A stretch of DNA of 64,000 bases from positions 2,388,761 to 2,452,760 of the forward strand of contig JACEVL010000163.1 in NCBI GenBank assembly GCA_020284085.1. Direction: 5' to 3'. The notes under the pieces were generated by a model that saw only the letters and a program-made list of their open reading frames with translations, did no database searches and was not told where the DNA came from. The position numbers and the translations under genes were made by a program. This DNA comes from Aporrectodea caliginosa. Its lineage: Eukaryota > Annelida > Clitellata > Crassiclitellata > Lumbricidae. Positions 1 through 10,500 of the stretch are shown here, piece after piece (the first letter of the stretch is position 1; each line of letters opens with the position of its first letter).

Positions 1-268
1 GTTTGCCTGTGTGGCTGCCTGTGTGTCTGTCTGTTTGCCTGTGTGGCTGCCTGTGTGTCTGTCTGTTTGCCTGTGTGGCTGCCTGTGTGTCTGTCTGTTT
101 GCCTGTGTGGCTGTCTGTGTGTCTGTCTGTTTGCCTGTGTGGCTGCCTGTGTGTCTGTCTGTTTGCCTGTGTGGCTGCCTGTGTGTCTGTCTGTTTGCCT
201 GTGTGGCTGCCTGTGTGTCTGTCTGTTTGCCTGTGTGGCTGCCTGTGTGTCTGTCTGTTTGCCTGTGT
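1..268. repeat. 32-bp tandem repeat, about 8 copies
   Basis: A near-perfect 32-bp unit built from GTTTGCCTGTGTGGC, GCCTGTGTGTCT and GTCT runs from the window edge to about 268. One copy differs (GGCTGTC for GGCTGCC near 110). It lies in an HTT intron upstream of the first visible exon. It is open in all three + frames (Cys/Leu/Val-rich), which reflects its composition and not coding. Confidence 0.9.
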
Positions 269-292
269 CCGGCTGGCTGCTTGTCACCTCTT

Positions 293-850
293 GCATTCAA
301 TCAATCAATCAATCAATTTATATAGCGCCTCTTCAAGGGTTCTACTCAGAGGCGCTCCCGGCCTGATCATAGAGAAAAGTCTTCAGTTGTGTATAGAAGG
401 AAGTAGAATGAGTACGAGGGGATAAGCGAAGGAAGGATGGTAAGTCATTCCACGTTGTTGGACCAACGATGGAGAATGGTCGGCGCTGCTTAGTAGCAGT
501 GCGGGCAAAAGGGACCAAAAGTCACCCCTAGAAGAGGAACGGAGGGCTGAGCGACCTATGAGAGAAGAAGATAGAGTAAAGATGGAGCGTAGATAGCGAG
601 GAGCTGAACCCAAGACACATTGCCAGACAAGAGAGCAAAGCAGCCGATACAGGATGCGATGCCAGAGGGGAAGCCAGTGGAGGGTGTGATGCATTTAAGC
701 AGAAACACTACCATAGCGAGGAATGGAACCAGCATTGATGCAACACGAACAACAGACCTGCTGCTGGTAGTACTGTCTAGGTTTGCAGCCGGTGTCTTTA
801 TTTTCATGAATCATCTGCATCATTGGGCTTATATTGAGCCGGCCTCATGA
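293..850 (-). mobile_element. 3' fragment of a non-LTR retrotransposon (LINE)
   Basis: On the - strand a frame between about 694 and 383 reads HWLPLWHRILYRLLCSLVW and ends near SFAYPLVLIL. This is the layout of the region after the reverse-transcriptase palm in Jockey/CR1-like LINEs. The 3' end, read on the - strand, contains GGCGCTATATAAATTG and then a short TTGA tail (complement of TCAATCAATCAATCAA at 298-313). The copy is 5'-truncated and has no catalytic core, so it is inactive. Family naming is inference. Confidence 0.7.
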
Positions 851-871
851 AGGAGGAATTGCACTGCGAGC

Positions 872-945
872 CGATTACGATTGATTACGATTGATTACGA
901 TTGATTACGATTGATTACGATTGATTACGATTGATTACGATTGAC
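872..945. repeat. 10-bp tandem repeat (GATTACGATT)n
   Basis: About seven perfect copies of GATTACGATT lie in an HTT intron. The flanks (946-1400) are AT-rich with no recognisable coding or element structure, apart from a short LINE-tail-like GAGGCGCTATATAAATC near 1329-1345. Confidence 0.9.
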
Positions 946-1408
946 CGATTGTTATATTGTCAGCAAAACACGTTGACCATTAGAACCAAAGCAGTTCTAA
1001 CATGCTGCATAATTGGATGAAGGAAGACATTTGAACTGAAAAACGTAGAGAGTACTACTATTATGAACACATAACTAGACTGCTAAGAAAGTAGTAACTA
1101 CTAACTAGCAATAAATATTAGTAATACTAATAAAAGTTAAACGAATAATGCTAATTTTGTATGTTTCATTACTTGTGGGGAATATATTTAAGACCCTACG
1201 ACTGACTCTCAATAAGTCGATTCCTCTTTCTCTCTGCCTCCTCCATCTCTCTTTACGACCTTTCCGTTCGATCTTGGCTTAGGTCTGTCGTTACTTCCGT
1301 AGCACCTCTGATCAGAGTTTCTTCTGAAGAGGCGCTATATAAATCTGCAATTACAAATTACCAAAAAAAGAGTTGATTCTGTCTTTTGTAAGGAGCGCTG
1401 AGCATGGC

Positions 1409-1415
1409 ATCTGTC

Positions 1416-1509
<94 letters not shown>

Positions 1510-1880
1510 AGTATTTGTCTTTCTGTGTCGGTCTGTGCCTGTTTGAGTGTCTGTTTATCTGTCAGTATCTGTCTTTCTTACTCTGTCTGTCTGTCTGCTT
1601 GCCCGTCTGTCTGCCTGTCTATCTGTCTGTCTGTCTGTCTGCCTGTCTATCTGTCTGCCCGTCTGTCTGCCTGTCTATCTGTCTGTCTGTCTGTCTGCCT
1701 GTCTATCTGTCTGCCCGTCTGTCTGCCTGTCTATCTGTCTGTCTGTCTGTCTGCCTGTCTATCTCTCTGCCTGCCTGTCTGTCTGTCTATCTGTCTGTCT
1801 GCCTGTCTATCTGTCTGCCTGTCTATCTGTCTGTCTGTCAGTTTGTCTGTCTGCCTGTCTATCTGTTTGTCTGCATTGGT
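1409..1880. repeat. (CTGT)n microsatellite with CTAT/CTGC variants
   Basis: A pure (CTGT)n stretch to about 1508 is followed by a degenerate CTGT/CTAT/GCCTGTC array. It ends 20 bases before the splice acceptor of the HTT exon at 1901, so this pyrimidine-rich satellite serves as, or abuts, the branch/polypyrimidine region of that exon. Confidence 0.9.
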
Positions 1881-1900
1881 GTTTCTTGTTTCTTCGATAG

Positions 1901-1968
1901 ACTCTGTCAGCCGAGTCCACAGAGATCGTTTGCTGCACTTGGCCTTCTGCTGACTTGTATGTACACAG
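1901..1968 (+). CDS. HTT: HTT coding exon (LLTCMYTG block)
   Basis: The exon encodes [20 protein letters not shown] followed by YTG. Huntingtins have a matching [20 protein letters not shown] block here. The acceptor is TTTCTTCGATAG at 1889-1900 and the donor is GTGAGT at 1969. It starts in phase 2 (one base completing a codon) and ends in phase 1, matching the next exon. The preceding exon is not in the window. Confidence 0.93.
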
Positions 1969-3705
1969 GTGAGTGACTGGCTTATCAGTCAATCAGTCAG
2001 TCAGTCAATCAGTCAGTCAGTCAGTAAGTAATTCATTTGTTAACCAGTTTGTTAACCTTTTCGAATGGAGAAGTGGTTGTTTGTGGAGTAGACTGCTGAA
2101 TTGTCCTGTATATATACCTTAGCCCTCCTCCCAACGGGTGCCGAATGGAGAAGTGGTTGTTTGTGGAGTAGACTGCTGAATTGTCCTGTATATATACCTT
2201 AGCCCTCCTCCCAACGGGTGCCGAATGGAGAAGTGGTTGTTTGTGGAGTAGACTGCTGAATTGTCCTGTATATATACCTTAGCCCTCCTCCCAAACTGTG
2301 CACTGTCTATGCATTTCCTAACATTGAAAGAAAGAACAATTCAATTTGGCTTTTCCTTACTTGCCAATAGTTGGACTAGGTCTTGTTGCTAGGTTGCCGC
2401 TCTTTTCTAACTTGTCTGTTTTTCTTGGATGTGTTGTTTGTGGAATAGGACGCGACAGTCAGACGACCAGGGAACCAGTGGACCGGCAAGTAGGTCGAAA
2501 GGCTCTGGCCACGAGTGAGCAGCAGGAGGAGGAGGATGTGGAGGATGGCGAGGAGCAGGAGCGGGAAGAGGAGGAGGAAGAGGAGCAGGAGGAGATTGTT
2601 GTCCTTGATACGGAGTCACTGATAATCGCCATGGAAAGAGTGACTGTTCTCTTCGACAGGTCAGTTCAAATCTGTCTTTTCATATAAATCGTCATCTTGG
2701 ATTATTCAACTGATGAACATTGCTTGGAATGAGACATTGATGATGAGCAGAGATTCCGTTCCATTCTGTTCTGAGACAGAACAGTCGACAGATTGTAGTC
2801 AAACGTCTTTTGAATTTTGAGGAAGAAACTTCCTGTGTCTTCAATTCCAGTCTGAGAGAGGGAGATCCATAAGTGATGGCGGCCTAGCTATATCTCTGTG
2901 GCATATGCGTTCCAGCTGTAGATCAGAGTTGTCTCAGAGTAGCCTATGTATCTTGATGGAACCATGGATGATGATATTCAGTTGAATTTGTAGAATATTA
3001 AATCAAATGTGGGGACAAGATTTAATAGTATTTTCGGACTAGGGTAAAGTCTAAAACTGAGTAGCTTTGTTTGACTGGATCCAGTCTGCCCTCTAGCACA
3101 TTGTTACGTGTGATTTTCAGGTGTTTCATTCATTCAAGTATTTTTATAGCACCTCTTCAAGGTACTACTCATAGGTGCTCCCGACTCCAGCACGGTCAAA
3201 AAGAACAGTTTTCAAGCGATTACAGAATGTGTTAGAGTGTGACCTAGGGAACATGCGCAGCTGAAGAGCGAGACCATTCCATACCGCTGAGCCTACCACA
3301 GAAACAACGCGACTTTGTATGATAGAGGTACGGGCAAACGGGACTGAGAGCACCCCTTCCCCGCTGAGTGTAGGGAGCGACTACTCCGAGTAGACGACAC
3401 AAGTCGACAAAGGTCAAGTAGGTAAGTTGGAGCGAGGCCTAGCTGGCATGGCCATACCAAGGAGGCGACCCTGTAATCTATAAGCTGTCGGACAGGGAGC
3501 CAGCGCAGGACCTCCAGCATGTAATTCGACACGTGGCTGAATTTGGGTATTTGGTTGATAAGTCACGCTGCAGAGCGTAGAATACGGTCAAGGCAGGCCA
3601 GCCTTCCAGATGGTCAGCCAGAATAAAGGGATAGGCTATCGTTGAGGCGAGCTGTGACGAAAGTGTTGTAGTAGCAGTGACGAAAGTGTTGTAGTAGCAG
3701 TGCCA

Positions 3706-3754
<49 letters not shown>

Positions 3755-4476
3755 CTGGCACAGTTGATAGAAGCAGTGAAGACTGAGGCGATCGCGATGA
3801 GGTGCAAAAGTAAGTTCCTTATCCAATACAAGACCAAGGTCTCGAACCGATGTGGAGAAAGCAGAAAGTATAGCTAGGAAATTCAGTAGAGAGGTCAATC
3901 AGGTTAAGCTTAGCCAGTTGCTGCCGGGAGCCCAGCCACTGAAGTGTGTACATGTATATATTAGAAGTAGTGATGTAGCTTTTCCGGAAAAATATTTTGC
4001 GGAAAATTTTCCGGAAATTTTCCAGAAATTTTCCGGAAATTTTCCGCAGAACCGGAAAAATACATTTAACTCATAATGTCAGATTTCAGTATGAGACGAC
4101 ACTAGAAAATTTCTGTTTTTTAAAGTTCCTTTAATTTACAGTATTTCTGTCAATGCAGGCAATGTTCACCTTGAAAGAATTAAAATTAAGATTAAGTACT
4201 GTTCATTAGAGGTTCAGTTTGATATGTTTGATAATCGAGATATGTTTGATATGTTGTTAGTGATAATCGAGATATCTTGAACTAGATAGCAATCGCAACT
4301 GCCTCTAGATTTTACTATCTGGTAATGGGTGACCCTAATTTAGCGGGATACTTATCCCTTCAGGGCCCCTTGTTACCCTGACGATGAAAACTGTTTTATT
4401 GTAAATGCACTGTTTGAAAGGATTAACAATAAATGATGATTGATTGATTGATTGATTGATTTGATTGATTGATTGA

Positions 4477-4560
<84 letters not shown>

Positions 4561-7500
4561 TTGGGCCTTGTGAACACATTGAACAGTAAGCACTAACACT
4601 GCCACAGTGCCATCTATTGAAAAAACATCAGGAATAACTACCCGGTACATAACATAGTATAGAGTGAATGATGTTTAAACATTATTATGCATAAATTAAA
4701 TTGTTATTTAGTAATATTATATTGATGGAAAAATATCGGAAAATTTTCCGGAAAAAAACACTGGAAATTTTCCGAAATTTTCCGGAAAAATATGAAATTT
4801 TCCGGACAATTTTTCCGCCTCACAACACTAATTAGAAGAGGACTTGTTTGTGTTTGTAAGCACATGTTGTTGTTGTTGTTGTTGAAACAGAATACGCAAG
4901 GGATTGCCATCTGAGGCGAGAATTATAACGAACATTCTGCCATCGTTTCTGATGGACTTCTTTCCTGCACAAGACATCATGAATAAAGTGATTGGAGAGT
5001 TTCTCTACAGCCAACAGCCTCATCCACAGCTGATGGCTAAAGTCGTCTTTCAGGTTTTCTGCTTTTGCTTCGATTATGTATTATTCGTATTAATTCAGTA
5101 GGTTAGCCTCTATCTATGACGCCTCAGGTTTCTAATGCACAAGTCACCTGTGATGGAAGATAGGCAGCCTATGATGGAAGAGAGGCAGCCTATGGTGGAA
5201 GAGAGGCAGCCTATGATGGAAGAGAGACAGCCTATGATGGAAGAGAGACAGCCTATGATGGAAGAGAGGCAGCCTATGGTGGAAGAGAGGCAGCCTATGA
5301 TGGAAGAGAGACAGCCTATGATGGAAGAGAGATAGCCTATGATGGAAGAGCAGCCTATGATGGAAGAGCAGCGTATGATGGAAGAGAGACAGCCTCTCAT
5401 GGAAGAGAGGCAGCCTATGATGGAAGAGAGACAGCCTATGATGGAAGAGAGGCAGCCTGTGATAGAAGAGAGACAGCCTGTGATGGAAGAGAGACAGCCT
5501 GTGATGGAAGAGAGACAGCCTATGATGGATTAGAGGAAGAGTATGATGGAAGAGAGGCAGCCTATGATGGAAGAGAGGCAGCCTATGATGGAAGAGAGAC
5601 AGCCTATGATGGAAGAGAGGCAGCCTATGATGGGAGAGAGATAGCGTATGATGAAAGAGAGGCAGCCTATGATGGAAGAGAGGCAGCCTATGATGGAAGA
5701 GAGACAGCCTGTGATGGAAGAGAGACAGCGTATGATGGAAGAGAGACAGCCTATGATGAAAAAGAGGCAGCCTATGATGGAAGAGAGGCAGCCTATGATG
5801 GAAGAGAGACAGCCTGTGATAGAAGAGAGGCAGCCTATGATGGAAGAGAGACAGCCTATGATGGAAGAGAGGCAGCCTATGATGGAAGAGAGACAGCCTA
5901 TGATGGAAGAGAGACAGCCTATGATGGAAGAGAGGCAGCCTATGGTGGAAGAGAGACAGCCTATGGTGGAAGAGAGACAGCCTGTGATGGAAGAGAGAGG
6001 CAGCCTATGATGGAAGAGAGACAGCCTGTGATGGAAGAGAGGCAGCCTATGGTGGAAGAGAGGCAGCCTATGGTGGAAGAGAGACAGCCTATGATGGAAG
6101 AGAGGCAGCCTATGGTGGAAGAGAGGCAGCGTATGATGGAAGAGAGGCAGCCTATGATGGAAGAGAGGCAGCCTATGATGGAAGAGAGACAGCCTATGAT
6201 GGAAGAGAGATAGCCTATGATGGAAGAGCAGCCTATGATGGAAGAGCAGCGTATGATGGAAGAGAGACAGCCTGTCATGGAAGAGAGACAGCCTGTCATG
6301 GAAGAGAGGCAGCCTATGATGGAAGAGAGGCAGCCTATGATGGAAGAGAGGCAGCCTGTGATAGAAGAGAGACAGCCTGTGATGGAAGAGAGACAGCCTG
6401 TGATGGAAGAGAGACAGCCTATGATGGATTAGAGGCAGAGTATGATGGAAGAGATGCAGCCTATGATGGAAGAGAGGCAGCGTATGATGGAAGAGAGACA
6501 CCCTATGATGGAAGAGAGGCAGCCTATGATGGGAGAGAGATAGCGTATGATGAAAGAGAGGCAGCCTATGATGGAAGAGAGGCAGCCTATGATGGAAGAG
6601 AGACAGCCTGTGATGGAAGAGAGACAGCGTATGATGGAAGAGAGACAGCCTATGATGAAAAAGAGGCAGCCTATGATGGAAGAGAGGCAGCCTATGATGG
6701 AAGAGAGACAGCCTGTGATAGAAGAGAGGCAGCCTATGATGGAAGAGAGACAGCCTATGATGGAAGAGAGACAGCCTATGATGGAAGAGAGACAGCCTAT
6801 GATGGAAGAGAGGCAGCCTATGGTGGAAGAGAGACAGCCTATGATGGAAGAGAGGCAGCCTATGGTGGAAGAGAGACAGCCTATGATGGAAGAGAGACAG
6901 CCTGTGATGGAAGAGCAGCCTATGATGGAAGAGCAGCCTATGATGGAAGAGAGACAGCCTGTCATGGAAGAGAGACAGCCTGTCATGGAAGAGAGGCAGC
7001 CTATGATGGAAGAGAGACAGCCTATGATGGAAGAGAGGCAGCCTGTGATAGAAGAGAGACAGCCTGTGATGGAAGAGAGGCAGCGTATGATGGAAGAGAG
7101 ACAGCCTATGATGGAAGAGAGGCAGCCTATGATGGAAGAGAGGCAGCCTGTGATAGAAGAGAGGCAGCCTGTGATGGAAGAGAGACAGCCTATGATGGAA
7201 GAGATACAGCCTATGATGGAAGAGAGGCAGCGTATGATGGAAGAGAGACAGCCTATGATGGAAGAGAGACAGCCTATGATGGAAGAGAGACAGCCTGTGA
7301 TAGAAGAGAGGCAGCCTATGATGGAAGAGAGACAGCCTATGATGAAAGAGAGGCAGCCTATGATGGAAGAGAGGCAGCCTATGATGGAAGAGAGGCAGCC
7401 TATGATGGGAGAGAGATAGCGTATGATGAAAGAGCGGCAGCCTATGGTGGAAGAGAGGCAGCCTATGGTGGAAGAGAAGCAGCCTATGATGAAAGAGAGA

Positions 7501-10500
7501 CAGCGTATGATGGAAGAGAGACAGCCTGTGATGGACGAGAGGCAGCGTATGATGGAAGAGAGGCAGCCTATGGTGGAAGAGAGGCAGCCTGTGATGGAAG
7601 AGAGGCAGCGTATGATGGAAGAGAGGCAGCGTATGATGGAAGAGAGACAGCCTATGATGGAAGAGAGACAGCCTGTGATGGAAGAGCAGCCTATGATGGA
7701 AGAGAGACAGCCTGTGATGGAAGAGATACAGCCTGTGATGGAAGAGAGGCAGCCTATGATGGAAGAGAGACAGCCTATGATGGAAGAGAGACAGCCTGTG
7801 ATGGAAGAGAGACAGCCTATGATGGAAGAGAGACAGCCTATGATGGAAGAGAGGCAGCGTGTGATGGAAGAGAGGCAGCCTATGATGGAAGAGAGACAGT
7901 GATGGAAGAGAGGCAGCCTGTGATAGAAGAGAGGCAGCCTATGATGGAAGAGAGACAGCCTATGATGGAAGAGAGACAGCCTGTGATAGAAGAGAGGCAG
8001 CCTATGATGGAAGAGAGACAGCCTATGATGAAAGAGAGGCAGCCTATGATGGAAGAGAGGCAGCCTATGATGGAAGAGAGGCAGCCTATGATGGGAGAGA
8101 GATAGCGTATGATGAAAGAGAGGCAGCCTATGGTGGAAGAGAGGCAGCCTATGATGGAAGAGAGGCAGCCTATGATGAAAGAGAGACAGCGTATGATGGA
8201 AGAGAGACAGCCTGTGATGGACGAGAGGCAGCGTATGATGGAAGAGAGGCAGCCTATGGTGGAAGAGAGGCAGCCTGTGATGGAAGAGAGGCAGCGTATG
8301 ATGGAAGAGAGGCAGCCTATGATGGAAGAGAGACAGCCTATGATGGAAGAGAGACAGCCTGTGATGGAAGAGCAGCCTATGATGGAAGAGAGACAGCCTG
8401 TGATGGAAGAGATACAGCCTGTGATGGAAGAGAGGCAGCCTATGATGGAAGAGAGACAGCCTATGATGGAAGAGAGACAGCCTGTGATGGAAGAGAGACA
8501 GCCTGTGATGGAAGAGAGACAGCCTATGATGGAAGAGAGGCAGCGTGTGATGGAAGAGAGGCAGCCTATGATGGAAGAGAGACAGCCTGTGATGGAAGAG
8601 AGGCAGCCTGTGATAGAAGAGAGGCAGCCTATGATGGAAGAGAGACAGCCTGTGATGGAAGAGAGACAGCGTATGATGGAAGAGAGACAGCCTATGATGA
8701 AAGAGAGGTAGCCTATGATGGAAGAGAGGCAGCCTGTGATGGAAGAGAGACAGCCTGTGATGGAAGAGAGACAGCCTGTGATGGAAGAGAGGCAGCCTAT
8801 GATGGAAGAGAGACAGTCTGTGATGGAAGAGAGGCATCCTATGATGGAAGAGAGACAGCCTATGATGAAAGAGAGGTAGCCTATGATGGAAGAGAGACAG
8901 CCTGTGATGGAAGAGAGACAGCGTATGATGGAAGAGAGGCAGCCTATGATGAAGGAGAGGTAGCCTATGATGGAAGAGAGGCAGCCTATGATGGAAGAGA
9001 GACAGCCTATGATGGAAGAGAGACAGCCTATGATGGAAGAGAGACAGCCTATGATGGAAGAGAGGCAGCCTATGATGGAAGAGAGGCAGCCTATGATGGA
9101 AGAGAGACAGCGTATGATGAAAGATAGGCAGCCTATGGTGGAAGAGAGGCAGCCTATGATGGAAGAGCAGCCTATGATGGAAGATAGGCAGCCTATGATG
9201 GAAGAGAGGCAGCCTGTGGTGTCTTCTTTTTTGTATTGTATTTAAACATTTATAAAGCGCCTCTATTAGGGTGAACCGTTCAGAGGCACTCCCGGTTCGC
9301 AAGGCCACGAGAGCAGAAGAAATAGGTTTTGAGAAAGGCATAGGAGGAGGAGCAGGGGAAGCAAGCTAGAATTTCAGAGTGAGTAGATGGAGACAGCGCA
9401 TTTCAAAGAGACGGACGGATTGAGATAAAGGACCGGGACTGAGCCATAGCTCTTTTAGTATGAGGAACTAGAAAATCAAGTCTATTTGAAGAGCGGATTG
9501 GACGGTACGAGGAGGCTGAAAGAGACCGGATAGACTGAGTTGATCATGTCACTCCCAAATAGGTTTTCTACTGACTATCTGTTTCAGGGTCTACTGGGGC
9601 AAATGGTTGGGAGGGTTGCGGTTTGTTGAGTTTATTTAGCGGCAACTGGTCGTAAAGAAGGACAATGGCGACGTTTCTATGTCGATGGAGAGTGATAGTT
9701 AATTCAACGGGGCTTTTGGTTAAATGTTGGATGACAGATGCTGCACCATAGACGAAGATGATGAAAGCTGGAATTCATTCGATTAAGACATGGATGAATT
9801 CTTTGCAGTCATTTAACTATGTTGTCCTTTTCAAAGACAGTGTTACATTGGTCGTATTTCGTTGGTAGTTGGTCTGGTTAGTTGGCTGTCAGTCGGTGGT
9901 CAGTCGGTGGTCAGTCGGTGGTCAGTCGGTGTGTGATGGCTATTTCGTTTGACCATGTTGGATACATTGTTTCTGATCTGTTAGGTGTTCAACTGTCTGA
10001 TTGCCTCAAATCAACAATCGTTGGTGAAGAATTGGGTGATGCTGTCTCTGTCGAACTTCACTCAACGGACGCCGCTGTCAATGGCCATCTGGATTCAGAC
10101 CTGTTTCTTCATCTCTGCTTCTTCAAATCAATGGCTAAAGGCGCTGTATCCTTTCTCGTTACACCTTATCCAATCACGACACATCATCCAATCATGACAC
10201 ATCATCCAATCATGACACATCATCCAATCATGACACATCATCCAATCATGACGCCTCATCTGATCATGACACACCATCCAATCATAACACACCATCCAAT
10301 CATGATACACCATCCAATCATGACGCCTCATCTGATCATGACACACCATCCAATCATGATACACCATCCAATCATGACGCCTCATCTGATCATGACACAC
10401 CATCCAATCATGATACACCATCCAATCATGACGCCTCATCTGATCATGACACACCATCCAATCATGACACACCATCCAATCATGACGCCTCATCTGATCA

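Noticed and set aside
5148..9222. A CRISPR array, because of the regular short repeats
   Set aside because: Units are contiguous without unique spacers and lie in an animal gene; it is a minisatellite.
6429..9341. A 970-codon open frame on the - strand (LFHHRLP repeats)
   Set aside because: It is created by a stop-free 21-bp minisatellite. It has no start context, no splice link and no known domain, and it lies in an HTT intron.
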